Positions 1 to 11,487 of a stretch of 64,000 nucleotides of DNA are shown here, piece by piece. A model generated the notes under the pieces. It searched no databases and was not told where the DNA came from. It worked only from the letters and a program-made list of their open reading frames with translations. How positions within the stretch are numbered: position 1 is the first letter of the stretch; the number at the start of each line of letters is the position of its first letter. The position numbers were made by a program, and so were the translations under genes. The stretch comes from Loripinus fragilis (taxonomy: Eukaryota > Mollusca > Bivalvia > Lucinida > Lucinidae), in the NCBI GenBank assembly GCA_964019695.1, contig OZ026520.1, positions 31,716,120 through 31,780,119 of the forward strand, given 5' to 3'.

Positions 1-640
1 TAGGTGGCGGCGTAACATTGTGTAGTCACACTATTGCTAGGGGGGGTCCGGGGCATGCTCCGCCGGAAAATTTTTGACCAAAATGGTGTGATCTGGTGCA
101 ATCTGGGGCGTCCCAAAGTATGTTATGACCAACCTAAAAACCAACAATTTAAAAGAAAAAAGTCAACAGATACTTAATGGCCCTATTTCTCTCTCCGACC
201 AATCTAGATGATCATATTAGTACGAAAAAAAAATACATGAAGAATTTACAAGGGGGGTCTGGGGGGGGGGGGCTGGCAGAAGCAGAAGAAAATTGTAAAA
301 AAATCAAACAAATTGGAGGCTTTTCCTTATTTTTTTTGCTTTTTGGCAAGGCTCCCTAAATCCCCAAAAATTATGAGCTTGCTCCCTAGCTCCCCTAAAA
401 TAATTACCAGTGCTCCCCAGCTCCCTGAAAATAAATAGCCATTCTCCCCAGATCCCCAAAACCCCTGGGGGTCCCATTTGTGCTCATCTCTTGGCCTAAT
501 GTCTGATGAAGGGAGTAATTCACTTGATTTAGCTACCACCAAAAAGGATATCTCTAATGAGCGCAATGTAACCCAAAACTTTTTTTCGCCATGAAAATTG
601 TGATCATTGTAGACTGCAAAACGTCAATTTATGCAACCTC
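1..640. other. No gene; G-rich repeat remnants
   Basis: Contains 'gggggggtccggggcatgct' and a poly-G run (255-272), and 370-470 has a threefold 'gctccctag/ctcccc' motif. 3700-3810 has a similar G-rich stretch. No coding or RNA feature is recognisable. Confidence 0.5.
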
Positions 641-1347
641 TTTCATCTTTTTTTAAGCTTGGGGTAATTTGAAACATCTTGGTACACGTGCGCTTATCAT
701 TATTGTTCACTAGTAAATGCAGTGGAATATTTGGGGAGATGGCTCTATATTTAGCTTGCCTACAGCTTTTTAAATGTTGGACTTTCGTCTGAAATACGAC
801 AGTTTTCCGGGCATCACTCATATTGCAGCCATTTTTTTCAAATGCAGTTTGCAGCTAACGAATTGCATATACAGCCTCCGCATAGGATACCGATATGACC
901 AATTTACTTTGACAAAAGCTAAAAAATATGTTGACAGCAAGAAAACAATACGTTTCACCTTTTCGCTATTGCAATGTACGAGAGTAAATTGACACATGAT
1001 ATCGCATATATTAGACTATGTCTATATACAATCTAAGCCAGTGACCTTCTTCAACCAGACTTTAATTATGTATGTGCAAATCCTAAGGGTATTGTCAGAT
1101 GTTAATGACCGCAGGTATAAATGTGCACAATTCAACAAAAACAATTTCTTATAAAAGTTACCATAGTAGAACATGGTTTTCCCTGACTAGCTAGCTATAT
1201 TAAGTCCTAGTCTCCCAAATCCCTGTCTTGGACCCCTGAGAAAATATCTGTGCATCCTTTGGGACTTCAAAATATAGTGAAATCTCAACTCCAATGAATT
1301 GTATTTAAATCAACCTCATAAAACTTTTATATGAAATGTCTGACAAA

Positions 1348-1401
1348 CATGGCTTTTTATGAAATACTGTGAGTAGTCACAGTATTTCATAAAAAGTCAT
1401 G
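1348..1401. repeat. Hairpin with 25-bp arms
   Basis: 'catggctttttatgaaatac'... and '...gtatttcataaaaagtcatg' pair with one mismatch around 'gagtagtc'. Nothing else recognisable in 640-2150. Confidence 0.85.
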
Positions 1402-1810
1402 TTCATTAAACATTGGCAGATGACTGAGCGCAAAATGCACTCACAGTTTATCATAAAAATGGTGACCATTTGATTGTTTAATTCCAAATGTTCGTCTTGT
1501 AAATGGCAATCCGGGCAATCCGACCAATCCTTGTGATAAACTTAGTATGTAAGCACCTTTTGGACGAATGAACCAAAGGAGCACCATTGATCTATAATGC
1601 AGAGACATGAGACTCTCAAAGAATCTTAAAACTCATTGCTAAGGGCAAACCCTGCACAAGCTGCAACAACCTTTCCAAGGCAACACATTCATCATGTTCA
1701 TAGCCCGAGTTATATTTATTTCACTTTGTAGACCAAGATTAGTTGAATAATGGAACTAAACCGACGTAGATAAATCCCAGGCCTCTAGATAAGTGTCCAT
1801 GGTCAAAAAA

Positions 1811-1934
1811 TATCTTTCTTATTTCTCAACCAACGCATGTATTGTTGGTACTCATAAGACTCGTCTCAATGATACGGTTTTTTTTAGACTGTCCCACACC
1901 TCAAAATGAATGTTAAAACTGGTGGATAAGAAAA
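1811..1934. repeat. Palindromic MITE (type B), diverged copy
   Basis: 'cttatttctcaaccaacgc' ... 'gtctcaatgatacggtt' ... 'gttaaaactggtggataaga'. Arms have drifted and no longer pair well. Confidence 0.6.
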
Positions 1935-2152
1935 TATGCCCAATTTTGGTTTATTCTTTTGGTGATCACCCTAAACATTTTTCCAGCTGTTCTTTGTATT
2001 TAGAATTTTAGGCTGAGAATAAATATTTTGTAGGCCCTATATGTCAAATGTAGTTTGTTATCTGTCAAAATAGCGAACCTGTTAACTCCACAAATATCTT
2101 CGTGATATAGACCATCACAGTGAACCAGATAAACGAACTGTAATATGATAAT

Positions 2153-2390
2153 TGAGCCGTGACATGTGATTTCAAACAATGTGGCATTTTGACAAGTGTA
2201 GACTCAGATTAGCCTGTACCGAATCCTGTTAAGCTTAGAAACTCCAAATGCTGATCGGTCAGTAGTTTAACACTCATAGAATATTCAAGCGACTAGCAAA
2301 GGCTCTGATCAGACTGCGCTTATGTGCAGGCTGGTCTTAGCCTTTGCTGGTCGCACATACCCTTTGTTGGTAATCTCATGTCATGGCTCA
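2153..2390. mobile_element. TGAGCC MITE, copy 1
   Basis: Ends TGAGCCGTGACATGTGATTT on the left and the inverse (aatctcatgtcatggctca) on the right. 2-bp flanking duplication AT (2151-2152 and 2391-2392). The interior includes 'aagcttagaaactccaaatg' and the hairpin 'ggctctgatcagactgcgc'/'gcaggctggtcttagcc'. Confidence 0.88.
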
Positions 2391-2699
2391 ATTACCTTAC
2401 CCATCAGTTGGACGCTCAACGAGCCGAACCGTCTCAACGAGACAGTTCGTTGAGAAATATGTTGATGTGTACTAAATATTATATATGGAGGCCGCTTTTG
2501 AAATAAGATAAAAATCAGTTCAACCATTAATTTGACCTAATTAGATGGTCGTGGTCGTCGGTCGGAACGTGATCAATCAACTTATAGGTGAGAGTAGCAA
2601 AGAAAAACAAGTAAACAAGTCCCCACATAAATTTACTCTTCGGTATGATTTCAATGTTGTACATGTTGTAGTCTGTAGATTTTTTTCTAAATCATACCA

Positions 2700-2775
2700 T
2701 CAGAGTGTCAAACAGTTTGGATCCAGATCAGGCCCGACATTTTGTCGGGCCAGATCTGGGTCCGAACTGTTTGCA
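2700..2775. repeat. Hairpin 'cagatcaggcccgaca'
   Basis: 'caaacagtttggatccagat'/'cagatctgggtccgaactgt' outer arms and 'ggcccgaca'/'tgtcgggcc' inner arms. A broken half occurs at 57565-57612 in RPAP3 intron 6. Confidence 0.82.
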
Positions 2776-2992
2776 AAGGTTACCAGCAGGCGATATTAGT
2801 AGGCAAAGTGTTAACTTACAGCATTCCGATGAAACCGTCTCATCGAGACGATTCAGATAGCTTCTTTCATATATATTAATAATTACTGAGACTTAGAGGG
2901 CAAAAGGCAGACATGTAGTAGGCCTATATTTCACCGAGAGCACAACAACTGAAGGAGCTGATAAGCATCAACATTATAAAAAGTATACTCAC

Positions 2993-3083
2993 ATTGAAAG
3001 GCGTACTTTGCAAAATCACTTCCATCTATAGCAATTGCCACCAGCCTGCATTCTCCTTCAACCTTTTGTTGTTCTTGAGCCAT
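2993..3083 (-). CDS. USP gene A, coding exon 1 (gene continues left)
   Basis: ATG is at 3083-3081. The 30 codons read MAQEQQKVEGECRLVAIAID then GSDFAKYAFQ, the first strand and ATP-site Asp of a universal stress protein. The donor gtgagt starts at 2992 and the exon ends in phase 1 with T, exactly as in USP gene B. No later exon was recognised in 1-2990, so the remainder is probably outside the window. It could be a first exon without downstream partners (pseudogene), but the intact donor and start argue otherwise. Confidence 0.75.
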
Positions 3084-3379
3084 ATTGTTTACAACACGAT
3101 ATTAGTTTGTCTACAACACGTAATCATATGCCACACGCACTTATTTCAATACTGAAGAAAACACATACTAACACCGTGTATAAACGTACACCGGATATAT
3201 AGAAAATTGTTTCTTACTACGATGCACGGATGCGCAGACTCGTCCGTTGAAAATACGCGTGTAGACTCAGCATGTTCTTCCCTAAACCAGTTTGTCTCGG
3301 TAATTCACTCCAAGCCACAGTGGTTGAGGCTCCCGAATTGATACTTTTCAAATGTGGGTTCTCTGCGATTTCCTTTTAG

Positions 3380-3590
3380 GAAGATGCTATTGACAGACGT
3401 TAGGCAGCAGCGAAAAGTCGACTAAATCGCTGCTACGTCTGTCACCAGCGAACATTCGGATAAATCGCTGCTGCCAGACGTCTGTCACCAGCGAAAACTG
3501 AGGAAAATATTTGGTGACAGACGTTTGTCAATAGCGAAAATTTGTGCAAATCACTCATGACAGACGTCTTTCAAAGGCTAAAAGTAAGTG
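3380..3590. repeat. Left 43-bp repeat array of the foldback-like element
   Basis: Imperfect copies end near 3430, 3470, 3513 and 3556; each contains a 'gacagacgt' or 'acgtctgtc' core followed by 'agcgaa'. The core GACAGACGTCTGTC is itself palindromic, but the flanks fix the orientation. Confidence 0.75.
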
Positions 3591-4494
3591 AATTGGCTGT
3601 TGATAGATTTTATTCATTTTTTCATAAAATCACATGATTACTCAGTCTGCCATTTTATAAGTATATAAGAGTTTTAGAATAAGGAGAACAGGGCCGTCGC
3701 CGCGTAGTCCGGAGGAGGAAGCCACCGAGTGCCGAAGGCACGAGAGGGGGGAGAGCAAGAGAGGGGGATTATTCCCCCTCTCATTAGGGTGTTTGGGGGC
3801 CTCCCCCGAGAACATTTTTGAATTTTGAGCGCTTCTATGTGCGTTTTTAATGGGGGGTTTTATGCGTTTGGGACTAGATTTTAGTCGTTTTGGTCACAAA
3901 GATATTTCTAGTCACGTGAAAAACCAAATGCTTGACAAAATTGTTTTCAGACAGTCACATGTTTTTTTTTACTTTTTTTCTTCAGCATGTTTCCTTGACA
4001 TTATTTCATCTATGTCCCAGCAGGTTTGAGCAAAGTACTTTTAGCACTGATCCTTGGTGGTACTTCAAAGAGTCATGTTTTGGAAAAGATATGTATACAC
4101 TTAGTCTAGCGTTTTTTCAATTAGAACACCCGTTAAGGATGCAGGCTTCATCTAGGTTTTGGCTTCGGTAGGCATAACATGAGATCTTTCACTTCATCGT
4201 AACAACTGTCGAACCACGACGGCTAAACACTTCTTTGCTCAGGATTTTTAAAGTCGAGTGGACGTTGGGGGAACCAAAAAGTCTCGGGCTGAATTGGAAC
4301 AACAGGCTGGACTCGTATATCCGTAACAGAATGCATTGTAATTACACAGGCTCAGGATGCTCAAATATATACATGTATGTAAAGTCAAAACGTTTGAAAC
4401 ATACTTTGTCACCCGACAGGTTAATTATAAGAAGAAAAAAACAATATGTCAATTTGAGGGAATGAAACTGGATCACAGAAATTATCTGGACCTC

Positions 4495-4680
4495 AACGAG
4501 AAGACCTGTCTTCAGGGTTTCCGACCATGCAAGGCTCAAACCAACCTGCTCAGTTACAGAGATTAGTTCAGTAGAATGCTGAAATATTGCGTGTAGCAAG
4601 TTTATCAATTATACTTTCCTGAGAGCGAACAATAAAGCGCTGATCAGACTGCGAGGATGTGTAGGCTGGTCTGCGACTTT
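4495..4680. mobile_element. GAAAACCTGTCTT MITE, inside the foldback-like element
   Basis: 'gagaagacctgtcttcaggg', 'cctgctcagttacagagatt', 'agcgctgatcagactgcgag': reverse orientation relative to 7505-7715. Confidence 0.7.
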
Positions 4681-4856
4681 GATGTTTGCATGCAGCTACA
4701 TCAGGTTTTCTCTTGACATGGTCCATAAGAATGATAACGCCCACTGCATGACTATAAGACCATCAGAATATGAAATCAATATTTCAAATGCTTTCACACC
4801 TTGGCTAGTTCAGTCTATTGATGACACATTGATAATTGCATCAATATTTTTTTGCA

Positions 4857-5022
4857 GATTGAATAAAATCAAAGTAAAAAGTAAAATGAGCCGAAACGAG
4901 AAAAAGGGACGCGGCGGAAAGCATACTCGGCCAAAAAAGTGGTCCGGCGCTCGCCGTCCTGCCGGACCGGTGACAAAGGCCTTGGAGAACCACAATATAT
5001 TGGTACTTGTCGCATTCACGTA
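4857..5022 (+). other. GC-rich exon-like segment coding a short basic peptide; unrecognised
   Basis: Preceded by a good acceptor (ttttttttgcag, ending 4857). In frame, an ATG at 4888 opens MSRNEKKGRGGKHTRPKKW, then GARRPAGPVTKALENHN, and stops at 5021-5023. The GC content is far above the AT-rich surroundings. It also holds a stem (gtccggc...gccggac, ~4940-4968). It could be an exon of an element-encoded protein or a chance frame; no family was recognised. Confidence 0.3.
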
Positions 5023-5132
5023 ATGTCTTTTTTTTTACTGATACATGCAATGCAAAGCTATGCGGAGGATAAACATATCGAAAGTTTAGTATGAACTGAC
5101 TCATACACTATCATAATTTTTTACCAGACCTC

Positions 5133-5445
5133 GTAGTAATGTCAGTAACATATCTGCCTGCAGATATGTGTCTGACTGCAGATCCAGAGTTCACATGTTT
5201 GATCCGGGCACAGTCCCTTACTTTCGTGGAGATTGATCATGAAATGATTTCTATGGTCATTCTCCTCCCTTCATCTGATTCAAGCAGGATTGTCAGTTAC
5301 AAGCGAAAGTATGTGCACGAAGTACTGGTTAACTGCTTAGTCAAACATGCCCAGGAAAAAGTGTGGTTAGGTCAACTGACTGTTCTTACATGACCAAAGC
5401 TGTTAACTAGGACGTAAAGAGTCAAACCCATAATTTATTTGTGTG
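5133..5445 (+). mobile_element. tRNA-derived SINE, family 2
   Basis: Contains 'tgtctgactgcagatcc', a B-box-like 'gtttgatccgggc', then a shared body: 'gagattgatcatgaaat', 'tcagttacaagcgaaagtatg', 'aagtactgg', ending 'gacgtaaagagtcaaacc'. The same body occurs at 51733-52030 and 59282-59560. The A-box part is disturbed by a local repeat of 'atctgcctgcagatatg'. Confidence 0.75.
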
Positions 5446-5639
5446 ATCTGTAAATGCTTTGGTGATACTTTAAATACAGGCTTGTCTGGTGTGAAATGTA
5501 CCAAAATCTCATGTGCTGGACCATGTTGTGTTTGCTGATTGGTAGTTTAAGCCATGCATAACTTTTTTTTGCATACAAATTCAGCATGCTGGCTATTGTG
5601 CAACTGTTAGTGTGTGGTGTGTGTGTGGGGGCGGGGTGC

Positions 5640-6215
5640 AGGGCCTGAAAGCTTTACTTGTTGAATTCGTACTTGTTTATCTGTTTCTCTAATATTTGGA
5701 TGTGTTCTATAGCCTTTTCCATTTGATGTCGTGAGTTGATCTGTGGTCTGTCATTGTGGCATGTCATATTTACTTGGTGTCTAGATTAAAATTAGTCACT
5801 CGAGGGGATGGTGTGGAGGGGCTCTGATTGCCTTACTTGTTGAATTCATACTTGTTTGTCTGTTTCTCTTATTTGGGTATGTTCTATCGTCTCTTCCATT
5901 TGATGCCATGAGTTGATTTGTGGTCTGTGATTGTGGCATTTCCTGAACATATTTTCTTGTTGTCTGGAGGAAAATTAGTCACTTGGGGTGTGGGGGAGAG
6001 GAGGCGCTGATTGCTTTACTCTGTGTGTGTGGGGAAGGGGAGGGGGGCTGGTTGCTTTACATGGTACATTCGTACATTGGTTGTGTGTGCCTCTTATTTG
6101 GATGCGTTCTATCTTCTCTTCCGATTGGTGTCGTCAGTTTGCCTGTGGTCTTTGATTGCTAAGTTTATTGGTTATATTTACTTGTTGTCTAGTGGAGTAT
6201 TAGTCCTTGGGCCAA
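5640..6215 (+). repeat. Imperfect tandem repeat (~180-225 bp), 3 copies
   Basis: Copies start near 5642, 5822 and 6047 with '(t)tgctttact/ttacttgttgaattc', then 'tctcttatttgg(a/g)t', 'ttccatttgatg', 'gtggtctgtgattg', 'ttacttgttgtctag'. A weaker relative is at 36300-36400. Inside the foldback-like element. Confidence 0.8.
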
Positions 6216-6364
6216 CAATCAGATTAAATGTTATATTATGGGTAGATAATCATTGACAGCTACGTGTGCACAGCGAAAACATCAGACTTCCTTTTAGGTA
6301 TGACAAGCAATGTTCTTTAAATGAAGTCATATCAACATGAGCACCTAATATATTTGAATATATA

Positions 6365-6545
6365 AATTTTAGCCAGCGATTTATCCAACTTTCAGTTGCT
6401 GCCAGACACCTGTCACCAGCAATTTACATGACTTTTCGCTCCTGCCAGAAGTCTGTCACCCGCGATTTACCCAACTTTTGGCTACTGCCAGACGTCTGTC
6501 ACCAGCGATTTAGTCGATATGTTTTCTGCTTCCAGATGATCTTTT
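6365..6545. repeat. Right 43-bp repeat array of the foldback-like element
   Basis: Four copies, each 'gccaga(c/a)g/ctctgtcaccagcgattta' plus about 20 more bases, read in the opposite sense to the left array. Confidence 0.75.
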
Positions 6546-6547
6546 TA

Positions 6548-6855
6548 AGCTAGTTAGGGCCACCAAGAGTAAGTTAAATCTAATGATTTCCTTGTGCTGT
6601 GCTGGCTGGGACTTGGGTGCCCTGGTACCTGCAAGGTAGCCAGATTGGATGGGATTGAAGGGATGAAAATGCACTTGACCAACTTTGTTTATTTTTTTTA
6701 TTTCTTACTTTCCATTCACATCCTGTGTTTTGTTTTCACTTCTGTCTTTCCAATTGTTTCTACTTTTTCTTATTCTTAAAGCCGCAACCAACCCCCGCTA
6801 TGATAGTTAAGTGTTTATGCACCATGTACCATATAGATATATATGTACTATATGG
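6548..6855 (+). mobile_element. 3' tail fragment of the + strand retrotransposon family
   Basis: Shares with 42365-42640 the order 'ttagggcca', 'gctgtgctggc', 'gtgccctggtac', 'cagattgg', a pyrimidine-rich stretch, 'aacccccgc' and 'atagt(t/c)aagtgt'. Only 3' UTR is present, so it is a strongly 5'-truncated insertion. It starts directly at the right end of the 43-bp repeat array. Confidence 0.7.
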
Positions 6856-7504
6856 CTTAATCGATAAGATATGAGTCTGCGCATCCCAGTTCACAGTCAG
6901 TGCCTTCACCGATTGCACATGTGAAGTAGTATTGTAGTAGATGATTACATCGAATTTAGTTCAGACCAAAGACTTTACATGTAGCCCCACTTGTATTTAT
7001 GCTGGTAAAGCTATATATGCAAGTAACTTAACCATTTACCTGCTGGTTTCGCTTGCTGATACCCTTTGGAAACATTTAAACCCAGATAAGGATCGTCAAA
7101 TTGTTGGACCTTTTTGCTTTCGGTATGGCACGAAAATGGCTATCCATCAGTCAAGTAATTAGGTATACATTTAAAACGAAAATTCAATGCGAGAGAATAA
7201 AATTATAAATCCGTGTATCATTTTAGATATTTTACCCAAGAATACCATGCCACTTCATGAAACGTGAAGAAAAGAGCAGCGAGTAACGCACATCCCCACT
7301 ATTCGCTTTATCCGATGTACGTTTGTATAGGATGAAATAGTTTCTCTATAGTCGAGTTCATCAAATATGTCGTTTACATTTGTATGCCCTATTTATAGAT
7401 TTCTGGCGACATACATGGAAAAACGTTGTTGCAGATCATATCCCATTATCTGTTCAGCTGATCAGAAGCAGGCCCGATTTTGATACCTTATTTTATTAAC
7501 TATC

Positions 7505-7715
7505 TTGGCCATGACGCTAGCAAACCTGTCTTCGAGGGTTTGCGAACAACAAAGGCGCAGACCAGCATGCGCTTCTGCGCAATCTGATCAGCGCCTTAGT
7601 TATTCGCTTATTGGAAAGTATTATATCTAGCCTTGCCACGAGCAAAATTTCAATTTTCTAGCTAATCTCTGTAGCTGAGCAGTCTGGTTTGAATATCACT
7701 TTGTCGGAAACACCG
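7505..7715. mobile_element. GAAAACCTGTCTT MITE, uninterrupted copy
   Basis: 'caaacctgtcttcgagggtt', 'aggcgcagaccagcatgcgc', 'cttattggaaagtattatat', 'gtagctgagcagtctggttt'. It shows what the 54966 copy looked like before the SINE. The surrounding 6860-8340 has nothing else I can identify. Confidence 0.75.
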
Positions 7716-8349
7716 ATGACAGATTTTCTCGCGTCGTATCCCAACGTGATTTATTATAAGGTTTGGTTAAATGCACCATTTTATAATACCATGCGCTTGA
7801 ACTCATAGAGCTCATTTCGGTTGCTCATGTAGTATACCTGCCTTACCCGAGTATCTTTTCAACTTATTGTCATTGCGACTTGTTGCTCTCATGTGCTCTA
7901 ACGAACAGTAATATTTGGAAGTTACTGTTTACCGAAATTGTACTTTCTATTTTTATTCTACTTGTATTGTAAAGTTCCACCGTTGTCGGACACCCAGCCA
8001 AAGTCTGAAAGAGAGACGACTCAAAGGACAAAACATCACGAATTGGTCAGTGCAGAGAAACGGAAGGTCGTGGTGATTTGCTCGAGCAGCAAAATTTCTA
8101 CTTGACTTTCTGATATCTGTCTACCCTGCCCTGCCCTTCCCTGCCCGGTCTTTCTTCCTGCCTGTTTGTCTGTCTGACACAAATCTACGTTTCCATGTGC
8201 TTACCGAGTAACAAAGAAGACCAAGCATTTCGTGAAAGCGTATGCTTGTATTCATGACCTGAATGGAGGTATCAATTTATACTGAGCAAAACTAGAAACG
8301 AGGAAAGATTTCTCGAAAAAATTTTACTAGATGGAAAAAACAAGTTCAT

Positions 8350-9165
8350 TCATTTGTGGATGTTCACAAATTCATTGCATCTGGATATCCTAACTTTTCT
8401 AGAAATAACCGGCCAATGGCGGTAGAGGTCAAAATTAAGAAAATCACAAAAACTCAGAAGGTGGAATTTCAATAAGAAATTGTGCACACCCAGTAAATCT
8501 CGTTTGTACCGAGTATGGCCACCATTTGCATGAATGCATGCAATGATCCTTTCATCGCATCGACGTAACGTAACACAATATACCAGTGCGTTGGGCAAAT
8601 TCCTCCATTCCCGTTGTAACGCCCGTGTATACCAACAATCTTCAGTCAGCGTGACTTACTGTGAACTCGGTTCCAGTCAGCCCTTATCTCGATGGCGTGG
8701 CATTCCATAACAGCCTGGCAACATGGTGACGTTGGGTCATTATCGGGCGGAGTGCCCGGATTGGTTGGGCGTTACGACGTAACCGGTTTGTGAATGGTCT
8801 GCCCTGAAACACCGTACCGCCTGGCAGTGACTGCTTCCAATCGACGTTGACTTAAGTGCGTCAACGGTATGCAACGACCGGTCGTTACACGATACTTCTG
8901 AAAGGCAATCGATCGCCCGAACTGTCGCACGACCATCCTGGCGAACATCCAAAACCGCCATCTTGTCCTACCAAGGGTTGCGATTCACTATCTTAACGTT
9001 GAAAGGTAAATACCAACAAAACCTTGGCTGGAGAAGATGCCAAATACTAAACACCCCATGCAAATGCCTGGTTTCGCTCATTTGAGAAAGGACAGACGCT
9101 ATCGATCCCTTTCCAGGGTCCGTGTGATAGTTTGAAAATAAATATGCCTTTGCACGGCCCACGTC
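8350..9165 (-). pseudogene. Decayed Tc1/mariner-like transposase
   Basis: On -, pieces in shifting frames follow Tc1-like order: around 8960-8880 'DGRATVRAIDCL', around 8870-8740 'EAVTARRYGVSGQTI', 'RALRPIMTQRHHVARLLWN', and around 8560-8505 'RIIACIHANGGHTRY', a typical Tc1-like C-terminus (…ANGGHTRY). The middle, where the DDE residues should be, is largely deleted. No terminal inverted repeats were recognised. Confidence 0.7.
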
Positions 9166-9384
9166 TGTGAAAGCAAGCTGTTCAACATTTTATAGGATTA
9201 TTGGAGGAGATACATGTAGCATAACGGACATACAGATGGACAGAAGCCACGGAAGGCTATAACATATTCCCGATGCTTTTCAATCCCAGGTGAATATATC
9301 CATACCTTTCTTGCTTCTGTGTGCATTTTCCTACACGAAAACACGAGACGAGCTTTTCATGATGTACCATTTTTTTTCCATAAT

Positions 9385-9597
9385 ACTGTAAATTCGGAAA
9401 TTTTCACGAGAATTTTGTTTTCGCGAATGACACAAAAAGACATATTTGCGACGATAAAAATTCGCGACAAATGCATGGTTTACCTATATCAGACAACGAC
9501 AGAGTGATCTCGCTATTTCACGAGGGTTTTATTTTCGCGAAACTTCGCATGCTTCGCGAAAATAAAACCCTCGCGAAAAATTCAGAATTTACAGCAA
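9385..9597. mobile_element. CTGTAAATTC MITE
   Basis: Ends CTGTAAATTCGGAAATTTTC and the inverse of CTGTAAATTCTGAATTTTTC. Inside are repeated 'ttttcgcgaa' motifs and a long inverted pair around 9528-9575 ('agggttttattttcgcgaa'). No coding capacity. Confidence 0.88.
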
Positions 9598-10873
9598 TAC
9601 AACCCAAACTTGACAAGACGGGGCGAGTTTTTAAGTTGTCACGTCAATATATAACTGAACAGTAGGTAGAACTTGACGATGGGATGGAGCTACACATGGT
9701 ATGATTGTAATTGTTCCGATAGGGAATGTGCTGGTATTATATAGAGAAAGTCTGCTGTAGGTGATGCAGTTTTGTTGCAAAACAGAAAATTTCGCCAATC
9801 TGCTAAATTTTGGTCTCAAAGTGTCCCGCTTGTTCTAACTATGAAAATGAGCACTGTTGCAGCACGTTTTGTAATAATGCTGCAACAGAGCACCCACACA
9901 TTATGTCTCTGTCAATAAACAACGAAGTTATTGGGAGTTTAAAAGCCAAACCATGCCTCATAGCCACCATTGTTAAATAACTCCTGACGAAAACGAATCG
10001 TCGTTGTGCATGTCATTAGCAACGAAGCGGGAAACCAGGCCATGGTATAGTGGGCAATAGCTCATGGACTCGTGCCATAGCTAAAACAAAAACAAACAAA
10101 AATGCAAAAAAGCATATACATGTAGTTTGTTGGGTAATACTTTGCATGGTGAAATATCTTTCCTATATACTATCAAGGCAACATGTATCCTGTTTCCTTT
10201 ACATGTAGGCTAAGTCTGCTGAATAATACAAATGTCATCATAATGATGTGCCAATGCATATTAATTATGGATAGCTGCATTGGTTCATGCGACATCACGC
10301 ATGCAATGATATGGCGAATTCGTGATCTTTCCATAATGTCCGTACGTATTTATCATAGCGCTGACAATAGGCCTCTTAGTCATCGCGTGGTCTTAAAAAT
10401 AGGTCAATTTTACCACCCATTTTGCTACCCAAAACGCATTTTGTAAATGCAACCTGGTGACAAAATTCGTTACAATCGCCATACATTTTGTTATGATCAT
10501 GTACAGTATCATGGGCGGATCCAGAGGGGGGTTAGGGGTTCCGGACCCCTTGGAAAATCACATGTAGCTAAATGTTTCCTTGGAAATACTGGTTCGTCCC
10601 CCCCTCCTCAAGAGAGGTCCGTATGGTGTTGATAACTAAAAAATAAAAAAATAAAAAGTTTTCAGCACCCCCACCCTCAACGCATTTTGTAACGCTGACT
10701 TTAATATATCACCCAAAGCTGACGGTACACGAGATTCCAGTAACTATCGTATATGCGCAAGCTGATAACCGCTCTCAGCCCAAAACGAACATGAACCAAA
10801 TACCGCAGTGAATCACAAATACAAACCGAACTGCCTCAAGATGCGTTGGGGTAAGTAAACATCTAAAAGTGGA

Positions 10874-10935
10874 CCACCATCGGCCCGTCAGCGAAACGCC
10901 ATTTGAATGGCGTTTCGCTGGCGGGCCGATGGTGG
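10874..10935. repeat. Near-perfect 30-bp-arm hairpin
   Basis: Arms CCACCATCGGCCCGTCAGCG... and its inverse meet at 'catttgaatg'. One or two mismatches only. Relative at 31785-31850. Probably the centre of a larger MITE (~10740-11100). Confidence 0.88.
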
Positions 10936-11487
10936 CCCGACACTGTATGCTGTCTGGGTGGGTGCCTACGAAGCCATATAACGATGTGTCTAACATTGAT
11001 TCTGAGTTGAGGAGACATCAGATAAAATTGTTCAACAGTCGAGCATGGCCATATCAGGGGCATAGCCACCGTACACACAAATACGCACTATACGCAATTG
11101 CGTTCATATTTGAACCGAACCTATGTGATGTTTCTATCTCTAGATTTTACGGTTTCTTGATGATATGATTGCAAAACGTGTGCGGAGAAGTAATTTTAAT
11201 CTCTCTAAATCCAATTTTGGCAAGAGCTGCTTTGGTACCATCTCCTCCAAGACTCCTCTTAGGGGTTAACCACCCATTAATACAAAAGTAGATTTGGTTT
11301 TGTTATCATCCACTATTTCCAAAAGTGTGTATATCATGGCAAACAGCGTAGACTCATTTTGCGGCGTCTCATCTTGGCCTATGCTGTTTGTAAATGTTCC
11401 TTTTTAAAGGAACTAGCCGTGTTTCCACAATTAGTACTTTGAATTTTAGGCCAGCTACACACCTTGTATATGATCAGAATCTGTACT

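Larger units (their letters stand above)
3380..6545. mobile_element. Foldback-like element bounded by inverted arrays of a 43-bp unit
   Basis: Left array 3380-3590 and right array 6365-6545 each hold about four units of a 43-bp repeat, in opposite orientation. Unit features: GGTGACAGACGTCTGGCAG, then CAGCGAAAAGT and GATAAATCGCT. The left unit with 'gtcgactaaatcgct' matches the outermost unit on the right read on -. The interior (2.8 kb) holds a GC-rich basic ORF, a SINE and a 3-copy tandem repeat, none clearly a transposase. Foldback elements are known for inverted ends made of direct repeats. No target duplication was identified. Confidence 0.55.

Noticed and set aside
4679..5023. 114-codon frame taken from its first ATG (4679)
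   Set aside because: The first ~60 codons cross a splice acceptor-like tract and AT-rich sequence; only the part from 4888 looks coding.
8740..8961. 73-codon - frame as a gene
   Set aside because: It is one frame of the decayed Tc1-like transposase; the matching motifs jump between frames.
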